Positions 24,855 to 36,111 are shown, counted from the stretch's first letter. The stretch is 64,000 nt of DNA from Rhizobium giardinii bv. giardinii H152 (GCF_000379605.1 NZ_KB902685.1:1-64000); one strand, 5' to 3'. The notes: generated by a model from the sequence alone, not told the origin. Translations and numbers: made by a program.

Positions 24855-24868
24855 TTGCTCCGGCACAA
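24855..24868. promoter_or_regulatory. FNR/NnrR-type box upstream of nirK
   Basis: TTGCTCCGGCACAA, 78 bases before the nirK start, in the region between nirK and the divergent nnrS. It fits TTGCN-N4-CACAA. Confidence 0.7.
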
Positions 24869-24885
24869 ACATTTCGAGATCTTCC

Positions 24886-24899
24886 TTGCGTGTTCTCAA
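24886..24899. promoter_or_regulatory. Second FNR/NnrR-type box in the nirK-nnrS region
   Basis: TTGCGTGTTCTCAA, 54 bases before the nnrS start at 24953, so it probably serves nnrS while the neighbouring box serves nirK. Confidence 0.6.
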
Positions 24900-24952
24900 A
24901 GAAGAGTGGTCGCTTTCACTGTTGAATGCCTCCAGATAAAGGAGCTTTCGAA

Positions 24953-26164
24953 ATGACGACCATGACGACACCTGCCGGCAAGCGAAACGGCGTTCCCAGA
25001 GGACTAGCAAGAACCGGTCCGGTTCTTTTTTCCTACGGGTTTCGTCCGTTTTTCCTCGGCGGTGCGCTATGGGCTATCGTTGCCATGGGCATTTGGATCT
25101 TGACCATTGCGGGTGGCATGACGGTTGCCGAGGAATATGGGGCCCATCACTGGCACGCGCACGAAATGCTGTTCGGGTATTCTTCCGCCGTCCTTGCGGG
25201 GTTTCTGCTCACGGCCGTGCCGAACTGGACGGGCCGTCTGCCGGTCTCCGGCTGGCCGCTTTTCATTCTCTTTATTCTGTGGCTTTCCGGCAGGCTGGTC
25301 TTCCTGGCGTCGGACCAAACCGGGATTGCCGTGGCGGTCGCCGTCGATGCCTTGTTTCTCCCCGTCTTGCTTCTCATCTGCGTGCGTGAAGTCGTCGCCG
25401 GTCGGAAATGGAAGGATCTGAAAGTCATCGCCGGCCTCGTCGCGCTTTCCGTGGCCAATCTTTTCTTTCACTATGAAGTGGTTGCCGGCGAACATCCAGA
25501 CTTTGCCTATAGGCTGGCGATCGCTGCCTATGTCGGGCTGATCATGGTCATCGGCGGGCGGATCATTCCGAGCTTCACCCGCAACTGGATCAGTGGTCGC
25601 GGCAGGACCGATTTTCCGGCGCCCTTCAATTCCTTCGACAGCGGCTGCATTGCAGTGGGTGTTCTGGCGTTGGGGCTATGGGTGAGCGCGCCCGATCTTC
25701 AGGTTACAGCCATCGCTGCCCTGACCGGTGCCGTACTCCACGCCGTCCGGCTCTGGCGCTGGCGGGGCTGGACGACGTTCGCCGAGATGCTGGTCGCAAT
25801 TCTGCATGTCGCCTATCTGTTCGTGCCCCTCGGCTTCATCGCGATCGCCTTGGCTTCCCTGGATATTGTCGACCCGACATCCGCCTTGCATGTGATGACA
25901 ATCGGCACGGTCGCCTCGATGATGATCGCCGTCATGACCCGCGCGAGTCGCGGGCACACGGGACGAATCCTGACAGCTTCGAAAATGACCTGCGCTTCCT
26001 ACGCGGCGATTGTGGCCTGTGCGCTTGCCCGCCCCGCCACCGCGCTTCTTCCAGAGTTTACCCCTGCGATCTACGCTTTGTCGGGTGGTCTGTGGATATG
26101 CGCTTTCGGGCTTTTCGTTATCGAATATGGCCCGATGCTGGTGCTCGCTCGCCGCAGGATCTGA
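24953..26164 (+). CDS. nnrS: NnrS family heme-copper membrane protein (second copy)
   Basis: A product of about 403 residues with twelve hydrophobic segments, starting at ATG 24953 after AAAGGAG. Family features: PVLFSYGFRPFFLGGALWAI, then HHWHAHEMLFGYSSAVLAGF with histidine ligands, GGRIIPSFTRNWI, LHVMTIGTVASMMIAVMTRA, and the closing FVIEYGPMLVLARR that is missing from the copy at 13287. NnrS gives protection from NO-driven iron and cysteine damage. It is divergent from nirK with an FNR/NnrR-type box of its own. Confidence 0.93.
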   Translation: MTTMTTPAGKRNGVPRGLARTGPVLFSYGFRPFFLGGALWAIVAMGIWILTIAGGMTVAEEYGAHHWHAHEMLFGYSSAVLAGFLLTAVPNWTGRLPVSGWPLFILFILWLSGRLVFLASDQTGIAVAVAVDALFLPVLLLICVREVVAGRKWKDLKVIAGLVALSVANLFFHYEVVAGEHPDFAYRLAIAAYVGLIMVIGGRIIPSFTRNWISGRGRTDFPAPFNSFDSGCIAVGVLALGLWVSAPDLQVTAIAALTGAVLHAVRLWRWRGWTTFAEMLVAILHVAYLFVPLGFIAIALASLDIVDPTSALHVMTIGTVASMMIAVMTRASRGHTGRILTASKMTCASYAAIVACALARPATALLPEFTPAIYALSGGLWICAFGLFVIEYGPMLVLARRRI

Positions 26165-26443
26165 GGTTCAGTCAGGACTAATACTGTCTCGGAGCGTACA
26201 AAATCAATAATATTTATGGATGCCAAAGGAAATGTCATAAATCCCAAAGGAAACGGATTTAGCGAAATAAAGTCCGGGAAGCCATAATGCTGCAATGCAC
26301 AATCAATAGATGCGCCGACGCCGGAATTTATTAATTCAATCGGAAATAAAAAACATGAATTCAAAATGTTAGTATTAAAACAGATGTAATTCATGTGTAT
26401 TCATGTTACGGCTGGGTTCAGTTGGTAGGGAGGGTACGCGCGG
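26165..26443. promoter_or_regulatory. AT-rich nap promoter region with repeated motifs
   Basis: This 279-bp region is much richer in A and T than its neighbours and precedes napE. It has two copies of CCAAAGGAAA (26223-26232 and 26244-26253), 21 bp apart. It also has three copies of ATTCATGT: reverse at 26353-26360, forward at 26389-26396 and 26399-26406. No TTG-N8-CAA box is seen, so nap is probably controlled by something other than NnrR. Confidence 0.5.
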
Positions 26444-26638
26444 ATGTCCACGTCTCCAACGGACGACACGTTTGAGGTTCCGGACCGGGCGAAGGCGAGG
26501 CGGCGGGAGCTTGTGACCTTTGCGATCTTGGCCTTCGGAATCTGGCCAATCGTCGCAGTCGGTGTGGTCGGCGGATTTGGTTTCCTTGTCTGGATGTATC
26601 AGATCGTCTTTGGACCGCCTGGTCCGCCAGCGCATTGA
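26444..26638 (+). CDS. napE: NapE, small membrane protein of periplasmic nitrate reductase
   Basis: A 64-residue protein with one membrane helix (FAILAFGIWPIVAVGVVGGF) after a charged N-terminus (PDRAKARRRELVT). Size, TM position and place ahead of napF identify NapE. Its role is unknown but it is found with alphaproteobacterial nap operons. It is the first gene of napEFDABC, with eight bases to napF. Confidence 0.9.
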   Translation: MSTSPTDDTFEVPDRAKARRRELVTFAILAFGIWPIVAVGVVGGFGFLVWMYQIVFGPPGPPAH

Positions 26639-26645
26639 GGGTGCG

Positions 26646-27191
26646 ATGAGCGATACCCAGCTAACGCGGCGCAATATCCTGCGGGGACGGCTTGGTCCGC
26701 AAGCCCCGTGCGTCTGTCCCCCCGGCGTGTCCCTGGATGGCTTGGCCGCCTGCACGTCGTGCGGCGCATGCGTTACGGCCTGCCCGACGGGCATTATCAC
26801 GTTTGCCGGCGGCAAGCCGTCGATCGATTTTTCTCGCGGTGAATGCACCCTGTGCGGCAAGTGCGGCGATGTCTGCCCGGAGCCCGTGTTTGACCGCTCT
26901 GCACCGCCGGCCTTTGACCATGTGATACGCATTGCGGATAGCTGCCTGGCACTTCACCGGACGGATTGCCAGTCCTGCAGGGATCACTGTCCGGTCGATG
27001 CCATCCGTTTCGAGCCGCAATTGGGCGGCCCTTTCCGCCCCCTTCTGGATCCGGAGATTTGCAATGGCTGCGGGGCCTGCCTTTCGGTCTGCCCGATAGG
27101 CGCAATCGGCGTCGCCCCCTTGGCGAGAAAAGACATGGCAAAAGGAAACATTGCTGGGGGAAGCACCGGTGGAGGACAGATGCATGGCTGA
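26646..27191 (+). CDS. napF: NapF, ferredoxin-type protein
   Basis: A 181-residue cytoplasmic iron-sulfur protein with four cysteine clusters for 4Fe-4S centres: CTSCGACVTACP, CTLCGKCGDVCP, CQSCRDHCP and CNGCGACLSVCP. An initial TRRNILRGR is typical of NapF. It helps mature or load the iron-sulfur centre of NapA before export. The gene overlaps napD by eight bases. Confidence 0.95.
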   Translation: MSDTQLTRRNILRGRLGPQAPCVCPPGVSLDGLAACTSCGACVTACPTGIITFAGGKPSIDFSRGECTLCGKCGDVCPEPVFDRSAPPAFDHVIRIADSCLALHRTDCQSCRDHCPVDAIRFEPQLGGPFRPLLDPEICNGCGACLSVCPIGAIGVAPLARKDMAKGNIAGGSTGGGQMHG

Positions 27192-27468
27192 GCGTCGACC
27201 CTATCATGTATCAAGCGCGATCGTCGTGGTGCGGTCCGAAAAGCTGGCTGTAGTTCAGGAACAACTCGCCTCCATGGATGGTGTGGAGGTCCATGCCGCT
27301 GAAGGCGGAAAGATTGTCGTGGTCATCGAAGGCGGGAGTACAGGCGCGCTTGGTGCGAGGCTCTCGGAAATGTCTCTGCTCGAGGGTGTAGTGGCGGCAA
27401 ATATGGTGTTCGAGCATGTCGAGTTTGAGGAGATAACCGGTGATGAAAAACGAACTGACGCGGCGTGA
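27184..27468 (+). CDS. napD: NapD, NapA-specific signal-peptide chaperone
   Basis: A 94-residue product with the ferredoxin-like fold of Nap[41 protein letters not shown], and a C-terminal [15 protein letters not shown]. It binds the twin-arginine signal of NapA and stops premature export. It overlaps napF upstream and napA downstream (26 bases), as expected of tightly coupled nap genes. Confidence 0.95.
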   Translation: MAERRPYHVSSAIVVVRSEKLAVVQEQLASMDGVEVHAAEGGKIVVVIEGGSTGALGARLSEMSLLEGVVAANMVFEHVEFEEITGDEKRTDAA

Positions 27469-29947
27469 TGTTCTGAAAGCCCATGCGGCTGGCATCGCAG
27501 CCGCGACGGCCGGCATCGCGCTTCCCGCGAACGCGCAGCCTGTTCCGGGTGGGCTGTCATCCCTCGAGATCAAGTGGTCGAAGGCACCATGTCGGTTCTG
27601 CGGAACGGGCTGCGGTGTCATGCTCGGCGTCAAGGAAGGGCAGGTGGTCGCCACGCACGGCGATATGCAGGCCGAGGTCAATCGCGGCCTCAATTGCATC
27701 AAGGGCTATTTCCTCTCCAAAATCATGTATGGCTCTGATCGCCTGACGACACCGCTGTTGCGCAAGCGGGACGGGGCCTATGCCAAGGACGGTGAGTTCG
27801 AGCCCGTAAGCTGGAGCGAGGCCTTTGATGTGATGGCCGCCCAGTGCAAGAAGGTGCTGAAGGAAAAAGGACCGACGGCCGTCGGCATGTTTGGCTCGGG
27901 GCAATGGACGATCTTCGAAGGTTACGCGGCGACCAAGCTGATGCGCGCCGGCTTCCGCTCCAACAATCTAGACCCCAATGCAAGACATTGCATGGCATCG
28001 GCAGCCTATGCCTTCATGCGGACGTTCGGCATGGACGAGCCTATGGGCTGCTACGACGATTTCGAGCATGCCGATGCCTTCGTGCTCTGGGGCTCGAACA
28101 TGGCCGAGATGCACCCGATCCTATGGACGCGGCTTGCGGACCGGCGGCTCGGCCATGAACATGTCAAGGTGGCGGTCCTATCGACCTTCACCCATCGCAG
28201 CATGGACCTCGCTGATATCCCGATCGTCTTCACACCGGGGACCGATCTTGCGATCCTGAACTACATCGCCAACCACATCATCACCACCGGCCGGGTCAAC
28301 GAAGAGTTCGTCAGCAAGCACACGACGTTCATGCGCGGCGTCACGGACATCGGCTACGGTTTGCGGCCCGACAACCCGGTCGAGATGAAGGCTGCCAATT
28401 CCGCCGATCCGACGAAAACCGAGCCGATCGATTTCGAAGCCTTCAAGGCGTTCGTCTCGGAATACACGCTTGAGAAGACCGCCGAGCTGACAGGCGTGGA
28501 GGCAGGCTTTCTCGAGCAACTGGCCGAGCTCTACGCCGACCCGGATCGAAAGGTCATGTCGCTATGGACCATGGGGTTCAACCAGCATGTCCGGGGCGTC
28601 TGGGCCAACCAGATGGTCTACAATATTCATCTGCTGACGGGTAAGATTTCCGAGCCGGGGAACAGCCCGTTTTCGCTTACGGGTCAGCCTTCGGCCTGCG
28701 GCACGGCCCGAGAGGTCGGCACTTTCGCGCACCGTCTTCCGGCCGATATGACGGTGACCAATCCGAAGCACCGCGAGCACGCCGAGGAGATCTGGCGGAT
28801 TCCCCACGGGATCATTCCCGAGAAACCCGGCTATCATGCCGTCCAACAGGATCGCATGCTGAAGGACGGCAAGCTGAGCTTCTACTGGGTCCAGGTCAAC
28901 AACAATGTGCAGGCAGGACCGAACACCAGCAACGAGACTTATCAGGGCTATCGCAATCCGGAGAATTTCATCGTTGTCTCCGATGCCTACCCGACGATTA
29001 CGGCAATGAGCGCAGACCTTGTCCTGCCTGCAGCCATGTGGGTGGAGAAGGAAGGCGCCTACGGGAACGCCGAACGCCGCACCCATGTCTGGCACCAGCT
29101 CGTCGATGCGCCCGGCGAAGCACGCTCCGATCTCTGGCAGCTGGTCGAGTTCTCCAAGCGGTTCACGACCGACGAAGTCTGGCCCGCCGAAATCCTCGAC
29201 AAACACGCCGAGTTTCGCGGCAAGACCCTCTACGACGTCCTTTTCAAGAACGGGCAGGTCGATCAGTTCCCCCTGAGCGAGGTCAAGGCCGAATACGCCA
29301 ACAAAGAAGCCGACGCATTCGGTTGCTACATCCAGAAGGGTCTGTTCGAGGAATATGCCACCTTCGGCCGGGGGCACGGGCACGATCTGGCGCCCTACGA
29401 CCGTTATCACGAGGAACGCGGGCTTCGATGGCCTGTCGTCGATGGCAAGGAGACCAAGTGGCGCTACCGTGAGGGCCTCGATCCCTATGTAAAGCCCGGG
29501 GAAGGAGTGAAGTTCTACGGGCGTCCCGACGGCAGGGCGGTCATCCTTGCAGTTCCCTATGAGCCTCCCGCCGAATCGCCGGATGAGGAATACGATGTCT
29601 GGCTCGTCACTGGCCGTGTCCTCGAGCACTGGCATTCGGGCTCGATGACAATGCGGGTGCCTGAGCTTTACAAGGCGTTTCCGGGCGCCCGCTGCTTCAT
29701 GAACGCGGATGACGCGCGAAAACGTGGGCTGAACCAGGGCGCTGAAATCAGGATCATTTCGAGGCGCGGCGAAATCCGTTCCAGAGTCGAAACGCGCGGC
29801 CGAAACCGCATGCCGCCGGGCGTCATCTTCGTTCCCTGGTTCGACGCCAGCCAGTTGATCAACAAGGTGACGCTTGACGCCACGGATCCCATCTCAAAAC
29901 AGACGGATTTCAAGAAATGCGCAGTCAAAATCGTTTCCGTCGCCTGA
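27443..29947 (+). CDS. napA: Periplasmic nitrate reductase catalytic subunit NapA
   Basis: An 834-residue molybdenum bis-MGD enzyme that reduces nitrate to nitrite. The twin-arginine signal is [20 protein letters not shown]. The 4Fe-4S motif is [13 protein letters not shown] with a fourth Cys in GLNCIKGY. The molybdenum Cys is in [13 protein letters not shown]. The C-terminal cofactor domain has [20 protein letters not shown] and VFVPWF-like [20 protein letters not shown]. The length matches the family and no defect is seen. I chose ATG 27443 over GTG 27440. It overlaps napB by 31 bases. Confidence 0.97.
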   Translation: MKNELTRRDVLKAHAAGIAAATAGIALPANAQPVPGGLSSLEIKWSKAPCRFCGTGCGVMLGVKEGQVVATHGDMQAEVNRGLNCIKGYFLSKIMYGSDRLTTPLLRKRDGAYAKDGEFEPVSWSEAFDVMAAQCKKVLKEKGPTAVGMFGSGQWTIFEGYAATKLMRAGFRSNNLDPNARHCMASAAYAFMRTFGMDEPMGCYDDFEHADAFVLWGSNMAEMHPILWTRLADRRLGHEHVKVAVLSTFTHRSMDLADIPIVFTPGTDLAILNYIANHIITTGRVNEEFVSKHTTFMRGVTDIGYGLRPDNPVEMKAANSADPTKTEPIDFEAFKAFVSEYTLEKTAELTGVEAGFLEQLAELYADPDRKVMSLWTMGFNQHVRGVWANQMVYNIHLLTGKISEPGNSPFSLTGQPSACGTAREVGTFAHRLPADMTVTNPKHREHAEEIWRIPHGIIPEKPGYHAVQQDRMLKDGKLSFYWVQVNNNVQAGPNTSNETYQGYRNPENFIVVSDAYPTITAMSADLVLPAAMWVEKEGAYGNAERRTHVWHQLVDAPGEARSDLWQLVEFSKRFTTDEVWPAEILDKHAEFRGKTLYDVLFKNGQVDQFPLSEVKAEYANKEADAFGCYIQKGLFEEYATFGRGHGHDLAPYDRYHEERGLRWPVVDGKETKWRYREGLDPYVKPGEGVKFYGRPDGRAVILAVPYEPPAESPDEEYDVWLVTGRVLEHWHSGSMTMRVPELYKAFPGARCFMNADDARKRGLNQGAEIRIISRRGEIRSRVETRGRNRMPPGVIFVPWFDASQLINKVTLDATDPISKQTDFKKCAVKIVSVA

Positions 29948-30408
29948 TCTCGCGCCGCCGTTGGGCGCTTGTGCTCCTTTCGCTGACGTTGGCGGGTGGC
30001 ACCGCGGCTTTGGCGCAGATGGTGCCGGAGCTGTCCGGTCCGAAACAATCCATGGACGAACTCGCCGCCCAGCCGATGCCGAAATGGGTCGTCGACGACG
30101 TCCGCAAGATGCGGGCTTACCCCGATCAACCACCCGTCATTCCACATTCGATCGAGGGCTATCAGCTCTCTGTCAACACAAACAGGTGCCTTTCCTGTCA
30201 CAAGCGAGAGTTCACGCAGGACTCAGGCGCGCCAATGATCAGCGTGACACACTACATGACCCGCGACGGGCAGATGCTCGCTGACGTTTCGCCAAGGCGG
30301 TACTTCTGCACAGCCTGTCACGTTCCCCAGGCCGACGTGAAACCGCTCGTCCAAAACACATTCAAGGATATGAGCGAAATGGGCGTCAAGCCTTTGGGGA
30401 GCGAGTGA
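29917..30408 (+). CDS. napB: NapB, diheme cytochrome c subunit
   Basis: A 163-residue product with a signal peptide ([20 protein letters not shown], cleavage near residue 34) and two heme c motifs, CLSCH at 91-95 and CTACH at 131-135. [20 protein letters not shown] opens the mature protein. NapB passes electrons from NapC to NapA in the periplasm. It is followed after one base by napC. Confidence 0.96.
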   Translation: MRSQNRFRRLISRRRWALVLLSLTLAGGTAALAQMVPELSGPKQSMDELAAQPMPKWVVDDVRKMRAYPDQPPVIPHSIEGYQLSVNTNRCLSCHKREFTQDSGAPMISVTHYMTRDGQMLADVSPRRYFCTACHVPQADVKPLVQNTFKDMSEMGVKPLGSE

Positions 30409-30409
30409 C

Positions 30410-31111
30410 ATGGGTCGCTTGAAACGTCTGGTCGGATGGGTCTGGCGCGTTCTGACCACGCCCGCAGCAACGCTCAGTCTCGCCTTTCTCACGCTGGGAG
30501 GGTTCCTGGGCGGAGTGATCTTCTGGGGCGCTTTCAACACGGCGCTCGAAATGACCAATACCGAGGAATTCTGCGTTTCGTGCCACGAGATGAGAGCGAA
30601 CGTGTACGAAGAGCTGACACGCACCATCCATTTTTCCAACAGGTCAGGCGTCAGGGCGTCCTGTCCGGACTGTCATGTTCCGCATGAATGGACGGACAAG
30701 ATTGCGCGCAAGATGCAGGCCTCCAAGGAAGTTTGGGGAAAAATCTTCGGGACGATCAACACGAGGCAGAAATTTCTCGATCACCGGCTCGAGCTTGCCC
30801 AGCATGAATGGGCGCGGCTGAAGGCGAACGATAGTCTGGAATGCCGCAACTGTCATTCGTCGGTCGCCATGGATCTTTCCAAGCAGACCCAGAGGGCGGC
30901 GGAAATCCACACGCGCTACCTTCTGGCCGGCAAGGCGACATGCATCGATTGCCACAAGGGCATCGCCCACGAGCTGCCCAACATGCAAGGGATCGATCCC
31001 GGCTGGAAAATGCCCAAGGAACTGGAAGGCGAGACCCTGCCGTCGGCGTCGGCGATCGGCGATCTGCAGCGGGCCATGGCAAGCATCCATCAGGGCGTCA
31101 TCACAGAGTAG
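30410..31111 (+). CDS. napC: NapC, membrane-anchored tetraheme quinol dehydrogenase
   Basis: A 233-residue NapC/NirT protein with one N-terminal membrane helix ([18 protein letters not shown]). Four heme c motifs follow: CVSCH 55-59, CPDCH 85-89, CRNCH 145-149 and CIDCH 178-182. It oxidises ubiquinol and reduces NapB. It ends the nap operon; the next gene is convergent. The dependence on ubiquinol links it to the anaerobic ubiTUV genes. Confidence 0.97.
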   Translation: MGRLKRLVGWVWRVLTTPAATLSLAFLTLGGFLGGVIFWGAFNTALEMTNTEEFCVSCHEMRANVYEELTRTIHFSNRSGVRASCPDCHVPHEWTDKIARKMQASKEVWGKIFGTINTRQKFLDHRLELAQHEWARLKANDSLECRNCHSSVAMDLSKQTQRAAEIHTRYLLAGKATCIDCHKGIAHELPNMQGIDPGWKMPKELEGETLPSASAIGDLQRAMASIHQGVITE

Positions 31112-31145
31112 GACGGCAACGCATCGCGCCGCCACGATCTGGCCC

Positions 31146-31445
31146 CTAGCCGGTCATCCTGTCGGGCGTCCAGGGCGGATCGTAGGTCAGATGGACATCG
31201 ACATTGCCGACACCGTCGATGCCGGCGACACAGTTGCGCACGGCTTCCACCAGAAAGCCCGCCGCCGGGCAGCCGGGGACCGTCGTTGTCATGGTGACGG
31301 CGACGTTGCCATCAACGTCGTTGCGGATTCCGTAGATCAGGCCGATATCAACGACGCTGCGGCCCAGTTCCGGATCGATGACGATGTGGAGGGCCCGATG
31401 GATGCTCTCGGTTTGAGCCGCGGAGCCAGGTTCACGCGCTGACAT
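31146..31445 (-). CDS. DUF59/MIP18-like metal-sulfur cluster assembly protein
   Basis: Started at ATG 31445, the product has 99 residues of the iron-sulfur cluster carrier family formerly DUF59: ALHIVIDPELGRSVVDIGLI and VAVTMTTTVPGCPAAGFLVE, with the reactive Cys of the PGCP motif. The gene overlaps the DUF2249 gene upstream by 14 bases and ends a four-gene minus-strand operon (33628 to 31146) that faces napC. Members of this group often accompany DUF2249 proteins next to nor or nos genes, but no role has been shown that I know of. Confidence 0.85.
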   Translation of the reverse strand: MSAREPGSAAQTESIHRALHIVIDPELGRSVVDIGLIYGIRNDVDGNVAVTMTTTVPGCPAAGFLVEAVRNCVAGIDGVGNVDVHLTYDPPWTPDRMTG

Positions 31446-31962
31446 GGTGATCGTCCTTCTTTCCAACGCGGACCATGATCCGGTAGGTGTCTTTCGTAGA
31501 GTCGAAATTGCCGACCCATTTGTGACCGCGCTTTATCAGTTCCGGATAGAGGAAAAGAGGTTCTCTGGAGAGCAAAGCGAAAATGACCTGACCGGGGTCC
31601 AACCTTTCCGCTTCCGAGAGGATCCGAACCATCGGTTCAGGCGGCAAGAGGTCGCAGAGATCCATTTCGACAGCCGGATCGGGCCAGAGTTCGGGCATGA
31701 CTGCGTCTTCGGAGGCTTGCACGGGCGCAGTTTGCGTCGGGGTAAACCGCACCTCGAAATCACCGCCATCCAGCTCGACCACCTCGTGGTTGAACCCTCT
31801 GCTTGCCATCACGCCGAACAGGGGTTGGGGGCGAAATGTCACAAGCAGCTTCAACCCCTGACCGGGGTTAAGGGCGCTGACCGCTCCCATGATGGCCTGA
31901 AAGGGCTCGCCACCGTTCCTCAAGATCGGCCGGACATCCAGCTGCGCGAAATCGTCGGTCAT
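31432..31962 (-). CDS. Protein with two DUF2249 domains
   Basis: A 176-residue product with two DUF2249 repeats. The first is about residues 5-75 (LDVRPILRNGGEPFQAIMGA, LNPGQGLKLLVTFRPQPLF). The second is about 95-170 (MDLCDLLPPEPMVRILSEAE, LDPGQVIFALLSREPLFLYP). DUF2249 has a TusA-like alpha/beta fold, and its PLF/PEL helix is typical. It lies between the polytopic membrane gene and the DUF59 gene. A third DUF2249 protein opens the operon. The function is unknown; sulfur or metal-centre handling is an inference from the fold. Confidence 0.85.
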   Translation of the reverse strand: MTDDFAQLDVRPILRNGGEPFQAIMGAVSALNPGQGLKLLVTFRPQPLFGVMASRGFNHEVVELDGGDFEVRFTPTQTAPVQASEDAVMPELWPDPAVEMDLCDLLPPEPMVRILSEAERLDPGQVIFALLSREPLFLYPELIKRGHKWVGNFDSTKDTYRIMVRVGKKDDHHVSA

Positions 31963-31965
31963 CGT

Positions 31966-33330
<1,365 letters not shown>

Positions 33331-33355
33331 TTAACTGAAAGGCTCAGCCCGCGGT

Positions 33356-33628
33356 TCAGTGACCACAGGCGCAGTCGCAGCCCGAACTTTCGGATCGCTT
33401 GATTTCGACGCGCCACACATCCGGACCTTGCTCGAGATACTGCCATTGGAACTGGTCAGGGTAGCGGGTTTCGATCTGGTAGTGGAGCGGGCGCGGATCG
33501 TGATCGCTTGTCACATGCATCAACCCGCCAGGGGCGAGCGCGGTGAGCGTGCCGAAGATTCTGGGGTGGCGTTCAGCGGGGGCAATGGTCCTGACATCGA
33601 TCAGCGGTATGTTTTGGGTGCTCGACAT
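33356..33628 (-). CDS. Single-domain DUF2249 protein
   Basis: Started at ATG 33628 (MSSTQNIPLIDVRTIAPAER), the product has 90 residues: HPRIFGTLTALAPGGLMHVT, DHDPRPLHYQIE and WQYLEQGPDVWRVEIKR, all typical of DUF2249. The extra cysteine-histidine tail SSGCDCACGH could bind a metal. It is the first gene of the operon with the polytopic membrane protein, the double DUF2249 protein and the DUF59 protein. Confidence 0.85.
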   Translation of the reverse strand: MSSTQNIPLIDVRTIAPAERHPRIFGTLTALAPGGLMHVTSDHDPRPLHYQIETRYPDQFQWQYLEQGPDVWRVEIKRSESSGCDCACGH

Positions 33629-33844
33629 GAAACGTTCCATGGGCCTCTGTTGCATCTGCCGAATGACGAGGCGGTTCTCACACGGCAGGTGCAAGGATAG
33701 CGCCGGGGCGCTGGTGCCAATTTGCTGCCGAGCAAACAATCGTCAGAAATGCGGACAATTTCATTGACCTCGCTCAAAGACCGGCAGGCGACCGTCTTTT
33801 AGATTTGCGGCACGATGAACAGCAAAGAGAGAGCCGGATGTCCC

Positions 33845-34135
33845 AGGCTGATATCATCTGACACCTGAGGACCGGTTCCGGGCAGAACTGATCGAGCGGG
33901 TCATGTGTGATTTCACCGTCGATGTCGCGGCCATCGCCGGAAGGCATGGGTTCTATCCCGAGCTTGTCCTCGAAAACAACCGAAGCTGGACGAGCTGCTT
34001 GGCGAGGGTCTTGTTCTTGTGGCCGGAGGTGCAGTTCGCGTGAACGAGCAATATCGCTTCATCGTCCGGTCCGTCGCTGCAGCTTTCGACGCCTATCTCG
34101 GCAAGGAAGGACGAACCTTCAGCAAGGCTGCCTGA
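33845..34135 (+). pseudogene. hemN: hemN remnant (oxygen-independent coproporphyrinogen III oxidase)
   Basis: Two frames give the C-terminal domain of HemN: LTPEDRFRAELIERVMCDFT with VDVAAIAGRHGFYPELVLEN. After a shift near 33978 it reads KLDELLGEGLVLVAGGAVRV, then NEQYRFIVRSVAAAFDAYLG, and stops at 34133-34135. The radical-SAM core is missing. hemN is commonly part of rhizobial denitrification islands, so this is what is left of that gene here. Confidence 0.8.
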
Positions 34136-34155
34136 GGCCGTTCCTGTAAGCGAAA

Positions 34156-34183
34156 AGGCCCGGTATCCGCGGATGCCGGGCCT
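34156..34183 (-). terminator. Rho-independent terminator of the nor operon
   Basis: A 13-bp stem (AGGCCCGGTATCC with GGATGCCGGGCCT, one G-T pair) closes on a two-base loop. On the minus strand it is followed by TTTTCG. It lies 21 bases after the norD stop. Confidence 0.75.
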
Positions 34184-34203
34184 CTCGGCGGACGCATTTC
34201 CTT

Positions 34204-36102
34204 CTACTCTGTTAGTCCGCGATAGATGGTCGGCAAGGCAACAGGCAATTTCGATATCTCTCCGACCATCGCAAAGCCGTTGCGGCCAAACAGCATCGGC
34301 AGATAGATGTTGGCATCGCGATCGACCGTCACGGCAAAGACGCTGGTTCCGCACCTGCGGGCTTCCTGAACCGCCCGGCGGCTGTCCTCGAGCGCAAACC
34401 GCCCCTCGTAGTGGTCGATGTCGTTGGGCTTGCCGTCGGTCAGAACCAGCAGAAGCTTCTTTCTGCTCGATTGTTTCCGGAGTTCCGCTGCTGCGTGCCG
34501 GATCGCGGCACCCATACGGGTGTAGTAGCCGGGTTTCAGGCCGGCGATACGATCCTCGACCGCACCGTTTAGCGTCTCTGAAAATCCCTTGACCGTCTCG
34601 ACGCGAACCCAGGATCGGCGCCTGGATGTAAACGTCAGGATCGAATGCATGCTGCCGCAGACCTCCAATCCCTGGGCAAGCACGAGCAGCGCCTCCTTTT
34701 CCACATCGAGAACTCGACGATTATCGATCCAGGCATCGGTGGAGAGGGAAACATCAACCAGGATGGTGGTTGCCAGATCGGGCGTTCTCGGCCGGCTTGT
34801 CAGATAGATCCGGTCGCTGCCCTGGCCGCCGGCGGCAATATCAGCCTTTGAGCGCACAAGTGCGTCGAGGTCGAGGTCGGCGCCGTCCAGCTGCGCCTTG
34901 TGGATCTCCTGCCGTGGCCGCAGAATTTCGAACTGTCGCCGGACCTTGCGGATCAAGGCACGGGTTTCATCGCTCTGGACGTCCCGTTCGCCCGTTGCCG
35001 TTGCAGATGCGGTCAGCACCCGCGCGTAATTGTCCAGGTACTGGCCCTTGCGATAGTCCCATTCCGGATAGCTGATCTCCGCGGTGACGCCGGCCGGGTC
35101 GACCATTTCGGGGGGCAGGTCGAGGTCGAAGCGAAATTTGGAGGAGGGCCGCTCCTTCCGCCGTCCCAGCGTCACGTCGTCCAGATCGTCGGCCGCCGTT
35201 CTGTCGTTGTCCTCGCCGTCGTCGGTGGGACGATCGACATTGACCATCTCGGCCATGGCAAGAATTTTCTCGAAACGATTGAGAATGAACGGGCTGCGCT
35301 CGGAGCGCCGCTCGTTCTCGTGCTGCCGCGTTGCCTTGTACCGGGCATTACCCTGCGTCGCATCGCCATCAACCCTTTCGCTGGCGATATCCTCCCCGTT
35401 CGATTTGACTTCCGCGCGCGAGCGGAATTCCGGCCACAGGGGTACGCCCATCATCGGCTGGTAGCCGGGCGGAGCGCTCCGCGAAAGGATGGCCGGCGGC
35501 ATATCGTCCGGCAGGCCGGCGCCGCGCCGCAGGTGGCTGACGATCCTGCTTTCGACCAGTTGCTCGACAGCCGGCAACGCGCCTCGACGCCTTCCCTCCA
35601 ATGTGGCAGCACACAGCCGCCGATAGACCGGCCGCAGGCCGGGGAAGGTTGCCAGAACGGTCTTGACCATCATCTGCCCAGCCTCGATGCGTTGCAGATC
35701 GAGCACCAGCCGGTCAGATCCGCTGCACTCGCGGCGGGTCATGGCCGCCATCGCCGCCACAAGCCAAATATAGAGGTCCCGGTTAAGGCTCCTGTCGGGA
35801 AACAGGTCGACCACCGGCGGCAAAAGCACCGTTGCCAGATCGCGCGATGCCTGCGTCACCTTTTCTTCGCCGACGCCGATCAATTGCCTGAGCCTCAGCC
35901 GGTGGGTGGACGTGCGCGCATGCGCCGGCGAGACCTGCACCGTCACTTCGCCCCCGAAACCGCGGAAACAGCAGGCGAGTATCGGTTTAAGCTGATCGAA
36001 AGACACGGCGTATTCCGGATAGCGGGGCATGCTGGTGGTCGAACCGACCAGCCGGTGCCAGAACTTGCCGACCGTTTCTTCCAGTTCGAGGAAGTCGAGC
36101 AT
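34204..36102 (-). CDS. norD: NorD, von Willebrand-type activation protein of NO reductase
   Basis: A 632-residue cytoplasmic protein. The N-terminal part (LEETVGKFWHRLVGSTTSMP, then RTSTHRLRLRQLIGVGEEKV) is the NorD-specific region. The C-terminal third is a von Willebrand A domain with the metal-site motif ILVDVSLSTDAWIDN and LVLTDGKPNDIDHYEG. With the AAA+ protein NorQ it activates NorCB, probably by inserting the non-heme iron. It is the last gene of norCBQD and is followed by a terminator. A second 5' fragment of norD occurs at 57700. Confidence 0.95.
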   Translation of the reverse strand: MLDFLELEETVGKFWHRLVGSTTSMPRYPEYAVSFDQLKPILACCFRGFGGEVTVQVSPAHARTSTHRLRLRQLIGVGEEKVTQASRDLATVLLPPVVDLFPDRSLNRDLYIWLVAAMAAMTRRECSGSDRLVLDLQRIEAGQMMVKTVLATFPGLRPVYRRLCAATLEGRRRGALPAVEQLVESRIVSHLRRGAGLPDDMPPAILSRSAPPGYQPMMGVPLWPEFRSRAEVKSNGEDIASERVDGDATQGNARYKATRQHENERRSERSPFILNRFEKILAMAEMVNVDRPTDDGEDNDRTAADDLDDVTLGRRKERPSSKFRFDLDLPPEMVDPAGVTAEISYPEWDYRKGQYLDNYARVLTASATATGERDVQSDETRALIRKVRRQFEILRPRQEIHKAQLDGADLDLDALVRSKADIAAGGQGSDRIYLTSRPRTPDLATTILVDVSLSTDAWIDNRRVLDVEKEALLVLAQGLEVCGSMHSILTFTSRRRSWVRVETVKGFSETLNGAVEDRIAGLKPGYYTRMGAAIRHAAAELRKQSSRKKLLLVLTDGKPNDIDHYEGRFALEDSRRAVQEARRCGTSVFAVTVDRDANIYLPMLFGRNGFAMVGEISKLPVALPTIYRGLTE

Positions 36103-36111
36103 GTCAGATCC

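Noticed and set aside
26223-26253. CCAAAGGAAA repeats as a CRISPR or iteron array
   Set aside because: Only two copies of ten bases with no further units and no rep gene; better explained as regulator sites.
28562-29635. A 357-codon minus-strand open frame
   Set aside because: It lies wholly inside napA and has no family features.
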